This document shows, in pieces, positions 1 through 7,498 of a stretch of DNA of 64,000 nucleotides. This stretch comes from Epilithonimonas hominis (lineage in GTDB: Bacteria > Bacteroidota > Bacteroidia > Flavobacteriales > Weeksellaceae), in the NCBI RefSeq assembly GCF_003730015.1, contig NZ_RJTU01000008.1, positions 1 through 64,000 of the forward strand. Reading direction: 5' to 3'. The notes under the pieces were generated by a model that made no database searches, was not told the DNA's origin, and worked only from the letters and a program-made list of their open reading frames with translations. Numbering within the stretch: position 1 is the stretch's first letter; each line of letters starts with the position of its first letter. The position numbers were made by a program, and so were the translations under genes.

Positions 1-47
1 TTGATTAAAAAATCGTAAATTTAATTGATTACCAAGTCATTAAATAC

Positions 48-236
48 ATGAACAATCTTATTCAAAACTACAAAATTATTTTAAAAGAATTGACAAACAC
101 CTGTAAATATATTACTACAAGTAAGCAAATTAGGCTTCCAAAAATGTCTGATTTGGAACTTGTGGCACTCAACCTCACTGCAGAATATATGTCTATTAAC
201 TCTGAACTACAGTTATTTAGATGCACAACAGGTTAG
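48..236 (+). pseudogene. IS982-family transposase, N-terminal remnant
   Basis: Only about 57 residues resemble the N-terminus of IS982-type transposases: an opening like MNNLIQNYKIILKEL, then SDLELVALNLTAEYMS and SELQLFR. These transposases are normally close to 290 residues with a DDE catalytic core. Here the similarity stops after LFR, four unrelated residues follow, then a stop. No DDE residues remain, so the product cannot catalyse transposition. No terminal inverted repeat could be identified. It is a dead insertion-sequence fragment beside the prfC terminator. The family call rests on recognised sequence character, not a search. Confidence 0.7.
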
Positions 237-265
237 GTAATATATAAATATACACAATATTTCCA

Positions 266-296
266 ACAAAAAAATCCGCAGAAAACTCTGCGGATT
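266..296 (-). terminator. Rho-independent terminator of prfC
   Basis: A perfect 10-bp stem (AATCCGCAGA at 273-282 with TCTGCGGATT at 287-296) closes an AAAC loop. Read on the minus strand it is followed by a T run over 266-272. It lies 8 nt past the prfC stop codon. Confidence 0.9.
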
Positions 297-303
297 ATAT
301 ATT

Positions 304-1896
304 TTAATGATTTTTAAACTCACTGATAAAATGCAGTTTTACATTTGGAAACTTTTCCTGCGTCATATGAATCGTAAAAGACGAATCGGCTAAGAAAACC
401 AATTGGTCATATTTGTCTCTAGCCAAGAAACGCTGTTTCAGTCTCGCAAATTCTTTGAATTCTTCAGACTTTTCATCCGCCTCAACCCAACACGCTTTGT
501 GGATGCTGATTGGTTCATAAGAACATTTCGCACCATATTCGTGTTCCAAACGATATTGGATAACCTCATACTGAAGCGCACCAACTGTTCCAATGATTTT
601 TCTGTTGTTCATTTCCAGCGTAAATAACTGTGCAACACCTTCGTCCATTAGCTGGTCAACACCTTTCGCCAATTGTTTCGCTTTCAATGGGTCGTTGTTA
701 TTGATATAACGGAAATGTTCCGGAGAGAAACTCGGGATTCCTTTGAAACTTAGCTTTTCGCCGGCAGTCAAAGTATCACCAATTCGGAAACTTCCCGTAT
801 CGTGAAGACCGACAATATCGCCGGGGAAACTCTCGTCCACAACTTCTTTTTTGTCTGCAAAGAAAGCGTTAGGAGAGGAGAACTTCATTTTTTTACCTTC
901 TCTTACAAGGAAATAATTTTCATTTCTTTTGAAAGTTCCGGACACGATTTTCACAAACGCCAGACGGTCTCTGTGTTTCGGATCCATATTGGCGTGGATT
1001 TTGAAAACAAATCCTGTAAAATTCTGTTCTTCTGGTTTTACCAATCTGGTTTCACTTTCTTTCGGTTGTGGCATTGGAGCGATATCAATGAATGCATTAA
1101 GCAACTCACGAACGCCGAAATTATTAAGAGCAGAACCAAAGAAAACCGGCTGCAAATCACCGTTCATATAATCTTCACGATTAAATTCTGGGTAAACAGA
1201 CTGAATCAAATCCAATTCTTCACGCAGAGTTTTCGCCGCTTTTTCGCCAACCAATTCATCAATTTGAGAATCGTTGATATCATCAATTTTCAGAGATTCA
1301 CCAACTTTCTGTTTTTTCTCTTCCAAGAACAATTGGATGTTATTTTCCCAAATATTATAAATCCCTTGGAAGTCGCTTCCCATACCAATCGGAAGAGAAA
1401 GTGGACAAACCGTCAAACCTAATTTCTGCTCTACTTCATCCAGCAAATCGAAGGCATCTTTACCTTCACGGTCGAGTTTATTAATGAAAACAATCATCGG
1501 AATGTTTCTCATTCTACAAACCTGAACCAATTTTTCTGTCTGTTCCTCAACCCCTTTTGCAACGTCAATTACAACAATCACAGAGTCAACCGCAGTCAGC
1601 GTTCGGTAAGTATCTTCCGCAAAATCTTTGTGACCAGGCGTATCCAGAATATTGATTTTGTGATCTCTATATTCAAAAGCTAAAACCGAAGTTGCCACAG
1701 AAATTCCTCTCTGACGCTCGATTTCCATAAAGTCGGAGGTTGCTCCTTTCTTGATTTTGTTGGATTTTACAGCACCAGCTTCCTGAATCGCCCCTCCAAA
1801 AAGCAGGAGTTTTTCCGTCAACGTAGTTTTCCCCGCATCGGGGTGGGAGATGATTCCGAAAGTTTTTCTTTTGCTGATTTCTTGTTGTAAAGACAT
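304..1896 (-). CDS. prfC: Peptide chain release factor 3 (RF3)
   Basis: This translational GTPase recycles RF1 and RF2 from the ribosome after termination. The protein is 530 residues, the usual RF3 length. Visible GTPase motifs are the P-loop SHPDAGKTTLTEKLL near residue 18, LDTPGHKDF (G3), NKLDRE (G4) and SALNNFG (G5). A domain II beta barrel and the RF3-type C-terminal domain follow. RF3 is distinguished from EF-G by length and by GHKDFAEDTYRTL after G3. Transcription appears to be single-gene, ending at the strong hairpin just downstream. The ATG gives the canonical MSLQQEISKRKTFGI opening. Confidence 0.97.
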   Translation of the reverse strand: MSLQQEISKRKTFGIISHPDAGKTTLTEKLLLFGGAIQEAGAVKSNKIKKGATSDFMEIERQRGISVATSVLAFEYRDHKINILDTPGHKDFAEDTYRTLTAVDSVIVVIDVAKGVEEQTEKLVQVCRMRNIPMIVFINKLDREGKDAFDLLDEVEQKLGLTVCPLSLPIGMGSDFQGIYNIWENNIQLFLEEKKQKVGESLKIDDINDSQIDELVGEKAAKTLREELDLIQSVYPEFNREDYMNGDLQPVFFGSALNNFGVRELLNAFIDIAPMPQPKESETRLVKPEEQNFTGFVFKIHANMDPKHRDRLAFVKIVSGTFKRNENYFLVREGKKMKFSSPNAFFADKKEVVDESFPGDIVGLHDTGSFRIGDTLTAGEKLSFKGIPSFSPEHFRYINNNDPLKAKQLAKGVDQLMDEGVAQLFTLEMNNRKIIGTVGALQYEVIQYRLEHEYGAKCSYEPISIHKACWVEADEKSEEFKEFARLKQRFLARDKYDQLVFLADSSFTIHMTQEKFPNVKLHFISEFKNH

Positions 1897-2098
1897 AATA
1901 AAATTTGAGATTGCAAAAATCGTGATTTTTATCGGATTCTGAAAATCGGTTTTGCTTCTAGATAATAATATCTAAATCTAAGCGATTATTTTGACTGAGC
2001 AGAAACAAAAACCTCGACCAAGGTTAAAAAGTTACCTTCAGAAAAAAATTAATTTTTTAAAAGTTATAAAGGATTCAAAAATTAATCATCTTATAAAG

Positions 2099-3283
2099 TT
2101 ATTTAGATTGATTCACTTTCAGGTAATAGGCCAGAATTAAACCTAACAAAACAATTCCAACGCTTAAGGGAAAAATATGGGGTAGTCCAAATTGGTCTGC
2201 AACGCCGCCAATCAAAGGTCCGGTTATCCCTAACGAAATATCAATAAATAAACCATAACCTGCCAGCGCAGAACCTTGGTTGGAAGAATGAACGGTTTTC
2301 ATAGCCATAACACCTAATGCTGGAAATATCAGAGAAAATCCTAAACCTGTAATTCCGGCACCAATCAAGGCTAAATACGGATGAGAGGATAATGTAATAA
2401 TCACTAGTCCCAAGGTTTCCACAGCCAGACATACAATAGCTACATTGATTCCGCCAAAACGGTTGATGGCATTACTGAAAACTAATCTGCCGGCAACGAA
2501 CAAAAGCCCGAAAACAGATAAGCACATCGCACCATCTTGCCAATGATAATAATCGTAATAAAGTGTTACAAATGTAAATATTGTAGCAAAACCAAGACCG
2601 CCCATTGCAAGACAAAGTCCAAACGGCGCTACTTTTCCCAGAACATTCCAAAAGGATTTTTGTTCTTCTGCAGATTGTCTACCGGTACAATTGTCTTTCT
2701 TCCTGGCCAAGAAAAATCCGACTACTCCTAAAAGAATAATTAAAATGCCCAAACCGTAGAAACTAAAATATTTTACGATGGTAACGCCCAAAGATGCACC
2801 AACCGCCAAAGCACCGTAGCTGGCAATACCGTTATAAGAAATAATCTTGGCGGTGTGTTCTTCCCCAAAAGTCATAATCGCCCAATTGATAGGGCTAGCG
2901 CCAATCAGTCCTTCGGCGCAACCTGTGAAAAATCTTGTAATAATCAGAAATAATAAACTTACAACAGGAGATAACCTAAAGTAATAAGCCAATATCAAAA
3001 CCAATCCTGTGAAAGAAAAACTGAGCATACTGGCCAGAACAGCGGGCTGAGGACCTTTGCTGTCAATCACTTTTCCGGAGTAGGCTCTCAATAGAAAAGT
3101 CATTACATACTGTAGACTTATAACAACTCCTGCGATCAACATACTGAAACCAAGACTTTTATTTATAAATATAGGTAAAACAGACAATGATAAACCGATA
3201 ATAAAATAACCTATAAAAGTGAAAAATACATAAGATATAATGCCGTTTGATAAATTTTTGTTTTTGTCAATCGTTGTATCCAT
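2099..3283 (-). CDS. MFS transporter (YhhS/YfcJ-like)
   Basis: A 394-residue protein with about 12 hydrophobic helices, typical of the major facilitator superfamily. The loop between helices 2 and 3 carries GKVIDSKGPQ, a form of the family's G-x3-D-x2-G signature, and helix 4 has RFFTGCAEGLIGASPINW. The style resembles the YhhS/YfcJ group of putative sugar or drug effluxers, but the substrate cannot be read from sequence. A -7 box (3303-3310) places the transcription start about 15 nt before the ATG, consistent with a single-gene transcript. It faces away from the glycan operon to its right. Confidence 0.85.
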   Translation of the reverse strand: MDTTIDKNKNLSNGIISYVFFTFIGYFIIGLSLSVLPIFINKSLGFSMLIAGVVISLQYVMTFLLRAYSGKVIDSKGPQPAVLASMLSFSFTGLVLILAYYFRLSPVVSLLFLIITRFFTGCAEGLIGASPINWAIMTFGEEHTAKIISYNGIASYGALAVGASLGVTIVKYFSFYGLGILIILLGVVGFFLARKKDNCTGRQSAEEQKSFWNVLGKVAPFGLCLAMGGLGFATIFTFVTLYYDYYHWQDGAMCLSVFGLLFVAGRLVFSNAINRFGGINVAIVCLAVETLGLVIITLSSHPYLALIGAGITGLGFSLIFPALGVMAMKTVHSSNQGSALAGYGLFIDISLGITGPLIGGVADQFGLPHIFPLSVGIVLLGLILAYYLKVNQSK

Positions 3284-3302
3284 AACATTAAAATCAAAGA
3301 TG

Positions 3303-3310
3303 CAAAGTTA
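3303..3310 (-). promoter_or_regulatory. -7 promoter element of the MFS gene
   Basis: TAACTTTG on the minus strand matches the Bacteroidota -7 consensus TANNTTTG. Using the 5-nt offset seen at the SRP RNA, transcription would start near 3298, giving a leader of about 15 nt. No convincing -33 TTTG was seen. Confidence 0.55.
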
Positions 3311-3394
3311 CTTCGGAAAATTGATTTTGAAGCATTCTGAGATATTAATTATTAGATAAATTTAAGGCGATATTTCGTCATAAATTCTGCCAAA

Positions 3395-3505
3395 ATGAGT
3401 AACTTTCGGCTTTCAAATGAGCAGAAGCTGCTTTCTCACGAAAAGTTAGAAGAAATTCTCGATTCAAGAAATATGCTGAACCCTCATATAAAAATTACCG
3501 TTTGA
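3395..3505 (+). CDS. Small ORF (36 aa) coupled to the methyltransferase gene
   Basis: An ATG-started frame encodes 36 residues (MSNFRLSNEQKLLSHEKL, then a mixed-charge tail). Its TGA overlaps the next gene's ATG as TGATG, an arrangement typical of translational coupling. The product is hydrophilic with no signal peptide or known motif. It could be a real small protein, a leader ORF that sets translation of the methyltransferase, or the tail of an older gene. Support is limited to the overlap and the open frame. Confidence 0.3.
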   Translation: MSNFRLSNEQKLLSHEKLEEILDSRNMLNPHIKITV

Positions 3506-4305
3506 TGACTAAGTTTCAGAAGTTAATAAAATCTATAAAACATATTATAAAGCAACCAAGTTTGGTAAATCTGATTCTCGATCAGAACGATATTAGGAAG
3601 GCAGAATTTCAGGAAAAATATCCTCATCTATTGAGTTTACCGGAAGTATCGATGGATGAGATCTGCAATGGTAATTTTCAGTCAGAAGTAGATCTTTTTA
3701 TTTTGGATGGCGGCTCGCTTCCTACAGACCTGGCTCTGCTGAAAACTTTGGCAAAGGGCAGAAATAGCTATTTCGAAATCGGCACTTGGCGCGGCGAAAG
3801 CGTTTGGAATGTGGCAAAGGAAATTGAAGATTGTACAACACTCAATCTTTCCAAAGCCGAAATGGAAGCAATGGGTTGGAACAAAAAATATGCAGAACTA
3901 CACGGAATTTTATCAAAGAAAAACCCTAAAATCCTGCATTTGGAAGGCAACACAAAAACCTTTGATTTTGCAGGACTAAATAAAAAATATGACCTCATTT
4001 TTATAGACGGAGACCATTCCTATGAGATGGTAAAGCACGATACAGAGCAGGTTTTCAAACATTTGGTTCACGATAATTCCATTGTGGTGTGGCATGATTA
4101 TGCGTACAACCCAGAGAAAATACGCTATGAAGTTTTCAAAGCTATTCTGGACGGAACGCCGAAAGCATTTCACAAGAATCTTTATCATCCTCAGAACACG
4201 ATGTGCGCGCTTTTTACGACAGAAAATTATAAAACTTCCAGTTTTCAAAGCCCGAAAACACCGGAATATTTGTTCAAGGTAAATCTGGAATCAAATAAAT
4301 TCTAA
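3505..4305 (+). CDS. Class I SAM-dependent methyltransferase (Methyltransf_24 type)
   Basis: A 266-residue protein. Motif I, the SAM-binding loop, is visible as YFEIGTWRGESVWNVAKEI near residue 90. The acidic strand YDLIFIDGDHSYEMVKHD near residue 165 is characteristic of the Methyltransf_24 group found in glycan and cephalosporin-hydroxylase-like loci. I place the start at the ATG (3505) rather than the TTG one codon upstream, because the ATG overlaps the preceding stop. It abuts the following glycosyltransferase directly (stop at 4305, next ATG at 4306). The operon context suggests methylation of a surface sugar, but the acceptor is unknown. Confidence 0.8.
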   Translation: MTKFQKLIKSIKHIIKQPSLVNLILDQNDIRKAEFQEKYPHLLSLPEVSMDEICNGNFQSEVDLFILDGGSLPTDLALLKTLAKGRNSYFEIGTWRGESVWNVAKEIEDCTTLNLSKAEMEAMGWNKKYAELHGILSKKNPKILHLEGNTKTFDFAGLNKKYDLIFIDGDHSYEMVKHDTEQVFKHLVHDNSIVVWHDYAYNPEKIRYEVFKAILDGTPKAFHKNLYHPQNTMCALFTTENYKTSSFQSPKTPEYLFKVNLESNKF

Positions 4306-5217
4306 ATGAAATTTCTGATTATCATTCCTGCTCACAACGAAGAAAACAATATTTCTTTCTGCCTAGAATCCCTGAAGAAACAGAACTTTCAGGATTTCGT
4401 TTGTATGATTGTGAATGATGGTTCCACAGACAGAACTGCTGAAATTATCAATAACTTTAAGATTCAGGATTCAAGATTCAGAGTTTTGGATTTAGAAACA
4501 TCCGAACATTCTCCCGGCGCAAAAGTCGTTCGCACCTTCGATAAAGGTTTGCAAGCTTTGGATTGGAAGGATTTTGATGTGGTTTGTAAATACGATGCAG
4601 ACATTGTTTTTCCCACAAATTATTTAGAGAAGATCAATCAGACTTTTGAAACCAATCCAAAAGCAGGAATAGTGTCTGGTTTGGTTTATATCAAAAAATA
4701 TAAGTCCAATTCCGAGATTAAAAATCTAAGAAATCCAAACGAAAATTGGTTAGACTTCAGTAATAAAAACGGAGAGTGGGTTTTCGAAAATCTGTCTTCC
4801 AAAAATCACGTTCGTGGTCCTATAAAAGCCTACAGAAAAGAATGTTTTGAAGATATGAATGGCTTGCGAGCTGTTCTTGGTTGGGATAATCTCGATATTT
4901 TATTGGCTAAAAAACACGGTTGGGACGTTGTTACGATTAAAGATCTTTGGGTAAAACATCTTCGTCCAACGGCTTACAAATATAAATCTCAAAAGGCAGA
5001 AAAGCTCGGTCAATACTTTTATAACATTGGTTTGAGTTTGCCTTTAGCAATGATTTCGTCAGCAAAATCAAGTTTTAAAAATCGTTCTGCAAAAGAGTTT
5101 TTCATTACCATCAATTCTTTTCTGAAACAAAAAGAACGACAAAATCTCAGCACAGAAGAAATCAAGTTCATCCGAAATCTGCGTTGGAAAGAGTTTTTCA
5201 AAAACTTTGGTTTATGA
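4306..5217 (+). CDS. Family 2 glycosyltransferase
   Basis: A 303-residue GT-A fold enzyme. The N-terminus has the nucleotide-binding pattern LIIIPAHNEENNISFCLESL and VNDGSTDRTAEII. The metal-binding DAD lies in CKYDADIVFPTNYLEKI, and ED and W residues typical of the acceptor region follow around GLRAVLGWDNLD. There is no C-terminal membrane segment, so it is probably cytoplasmic. The gene starts on the base after the methyltransferase stop and its own stop overlaps the next gene by 4 nt, so the three genes form one translationally coupled operon. The sugar and acceptor are not predictable. Confidence 0.88.
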   Translation: MKFLIIIPAHNEENNISFCLESLKKQNFQDFVCMIVNDGSTDRTAEIINNFKIQDSRFRVLDLETSEHSPGAKVVRTFDKGLQALDWKDFDVVCKYDADIVFPTNYLEKINQTFETNPKAGIVSGLVYIKKYKSNSEIKNLRNPNENWLDFSNKNGEWVFENLSSKNHVRGPIKAYRKECFEDMNGLRAVLGWDNLDILLAKKHGWDVVTIKDLWVKHLRPTAYKYKSQKAEKLGQYFYNIGLSLPLAMISSAKSSFKNRSAKEFFITINSFLKQKERQNLSTEEIKFIRNLRWKEFFKNFGL

Positions 5218-6257
5218 AAAAAAACGCCTACATAGAACTCGATACACATGCCGAATTAGCGGCTAATTTCTATGAATCAACCAAAGATTCATCACAAATA
5301 TCTGTTGATTTTTATTTCTCGGAAAAAATTTTTAAAATCATCAACATTCACGGTGAAAATATTTTCCTCACGGATAATTGTGAAATTTTTGAAACGCTGG
5401 AAAATAAAAAATACGATTTGATTATCATTGGAACTGTCCACAGGCATTTTAATCTATACAAAACAATTGTTGGAAAATTCAAAACTGCTATTATTGTTCA
5501 CAACCTGAATTTCACCAAAGCTTCCAAATGGCAGTTGTTCAAAAGTATTTTCAAAAAAGATTTTAAATACAGACTAAAATTACTCCTGAAAGAATCCTTG
5601 CTGGATGCTCCGAAAGTTTATAAACAGTCGCACTATCTGTTGGGAATTGATGAGTTGATCTCAAAGAACAATAACCTCAAATTTCTACCCATTTATTTTA
5701 ATCAATTTTATTCTAGCGAATCAGAATATGACACTCTAAAAATTGTGATTCCCGGCACAGTTTCGCAAAGCAGGCGAGATTATTATTCATTTTTTGAAAA
5801 ACTAAAACAATTCAGAGATATCGAAGTTAATTACAAGATTATTTTACTTGGAAAAGCCACGGGAAAGGAATTGCAAAATATAAAGTTAATTTCATCTCAA
5901 CTTCCACAATTCATTTCTATACAATATTTTGAGGATAAAATATCACAGAAAGAATTTGATGATTGGATGAGAAAAGCGGATGTTTTATATTGTCCGATTC
6001 AAAAAGAAACTGAATTTTTCTCTATCAAAGAAATCTACGGTAAAACGAAGATCAGCGGAAACATTGGTGACGCTATCAAATATGCGAAACCTGCCATTTT
6101 CCCAAAAACTTATGCTTCAGATTTAAAATTTATCATCAAAGAAAAAACGGATTTGCAGACTCAATTTTCAGAAGTTAGTAATCAGGCTTTTGATTTTAAT
6201 AATTATATAAAAGAAAATATTTCGGAAGAATTAATCCAGTTATTAAAAGCACTTTAA
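5214..6257 (+). CDS. Putative glycosyltransferase (GT-B-like)
   Basis: A 347-residue protein starting at an ATG that overlaps the previous stop (ATGA). The upstream in-frame extension lies inside the previous gene and is not needed. The N-terminal half has alternating strands and helices with YDLIIIGTVHRHFNLYK. The C-terminal half has a Rossmann-like strand (LKIVIPGTVSQSRRDYYSF), then KIILLGKATGKEL and KADVLYCPI, and a late EIYGKTKISGNIGDAIKYAKPAIFP. This layout resembles GT-B glycosyltransferases. Similarity is structural in style only, so the family call is an inference supported by the operon. Confidence 0.55.
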   Translation: MKKNAYIELDTHAELAANFYESTKDSSQISVDFYFSEKIFKIINIHGENIFLTDNCEIFETLENKKYDLIIIGTVHRHFNLYKTIVGKFKTAIIVHNLNFTKASKWQLFKSIFKKDFKYRLKLLLKESLLDAPKVYKQSHYLLGIDELISKNNNLKFLPIYFNQFYSSESEYDTLKIVIPGTVSQSRRDYYSFFEKLKQFRDIEVNYKIILLGKATGKELQNIKLISSQLPQFISIQYFEDKISQKEFDDWMRKADVLYCPIQKETEFFSIKEIYGKTKISGNIGDAIKYAKPAIFPKTYASDLKFIIKEKTDLQTQFSEVSNQAFDFNNYIKENISEELIQLLKAL

Positions 6258-6262
6258 GAACT

Positions 6263-7342
6263 TTATTTTAAAAAACTTTTACTCAGAACAATTTTTGATT
6301 TTCTCAAATTCTTTATTGAACCGAATCTGATTCTCTCATTATACAAAAACCAACCGCCAACACAACCAATTCCGCTACCAATTAAAATCTCCAACAGTCT
6401 CATTTTTAAAAGATAATTGGGATCGAGTGAAGTAGAACTTCCTGTTTCAGCAAGTAAAATTCCCATCGGTGTCAGAAATATTACAGCTAAAGCATAATGT
6501 CTTGTAATCAACATTTCGACGATGATTTGAAGTGTGATAATACAAATGCAAATCCACAAAATATCGTTCACATAAGAAAAGATAAACCAAGCAATTCCTA
6601 GTCCGATAATGGTTCCTATAATTCTATGCAAGCCTCTTTTCCAAATATGATATCGGTTTACACCTTGTAAAACTGCTAAGCTGGAAATCGGAATCCAATA
6701 AGGATATTCTAGTTTGAAAATCTGTCCAACCAAAACCGAAGCAAACATACAAATGCCAATGATAAAGGATTCTACAAGGTTCACGTAAGGATTGATTTGA
6801 AAAGTTGTTAAAGAAGATTTTGATTCTTTCTTGTTTTTCATCAAACTGTAAATCAAACAGATAAGACAAGCGTTCAAAGTTCCAATGGTGAAAATTCCTA
6901 TTTTCTGAGGAATAGCTTCTGGATGATGTGGAAGTCCGATTGCCATAGATGCCATCATGATGAAGAAAAAACTTCCAGGTGGTTTCAAATTGAAATATCT
7001 GACGATGTAATAAGCAATTGCCGAAAAAATCCCGAAAGCAAAAGGCGCAATCCACATATTAAAACTAAAAACCAATCCGAAAATGTAAGAAATAATCATC
7101 CCAAAAGAACAGACAAACATCTTCATCATAATCTCAAAAATATCTTTGCTATTCGGAATGTAAAGGATGACCAAACCTGCTAAACTAGCAGTTAAAGCCG
7201 ACCTGACATCTGCAAAAAAATAACCGAATAATAACGGAATTCCCACTGCAAATCCTGCAAGGAAAGGAATATGCCAGCTTCTGGGCGAAGGTTTCAATAC
7301 AAAAAAAGAACTGATTTCTTCTTTAATATAATTGATTTTCAA
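6263..7342 (-). CDS. FUSC family membrane protein
   Basis: A 359-residue integral membrane protein with two blocks of about five or six helices separated by a short basic loop near residues 165-180 (SLMKNKKESKSS). This is the tandem membrane layout of FUSC proteins (fusaric acid resistance, aromatic acid exporter AaeB/YccS relatives). The second block contains the typical AVLQGVNRYHIWKRGLHRIIGTIIGLGIA, where HRIIGT is the family hallmark. The gene is convergent with the glycan operon, with 5 nt between stops. The substrate is unknown. Confidence 0.8.
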   Translation of the reverse strand: MKINYIKEEISSFFVLKPSPRSWHIPFLAGFAVGIPLLFGYFFADVRSALTASLAGLVILYIPNSKDIFEIMMKMFVCSFGMIISYIFGLVFSFNMWIAPFAFGIFSAIAYYIVRYFNLKPPGSFFFIMMASMAIGLPHHPEAIPQKIGIFTIGTLNACLICLIYSLMKNKKESKSSLTTFQINPYVNLVESFIIGICMFASVLVGQIFKLEYPYWIPISSLAVLQGVNRYHIWKRGLHRIIGTIIGLGIAWFIFSYVNDILWICICIITLQIIVEMLITRHYALAVIFLTPMGILLAETGSSTSLDPNYLLKMRLLEILIGSGIGCVGGWFLYNERIRFGSIKNLRKSKIVLSKSFLK

Positions 7343-7466
7343 TGGATTGATTTTTACTTTAGAATTAGATTTTGGCAGTCATAACTTGTTTTTTGTGCCA
7401 GTGCAAAATTAATAATAATCATTCATTTTCAACTTCTGATGCAATGATAAATTGCTTAAAAATCGC

Positions 7467-7474
7467 TATTTTTG
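7467..7474 (+). promoter_or_regulatory. -7 promoter element of pcrA
   Basis: TATTTTTG matches TANNTTTG and predicts a start near 7479, 20 nt before the ATG. The surrounding 16 bases (AAATCGCTATTTTTGT) are identical to the terC promoter at 27070-27085. Confidence 0.5.
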
Positions 7475-7498
7475 TTATCTTAAAATTTTGAGATTATA

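Noticed and set aside
802-1422. A 206-residue plus-strand frame inside prfC
   Set aside because: It is fully antisense to the well-supported RF3 gene and has no domain character; low-complexity F/R/I composition is typical of a shadow frame.
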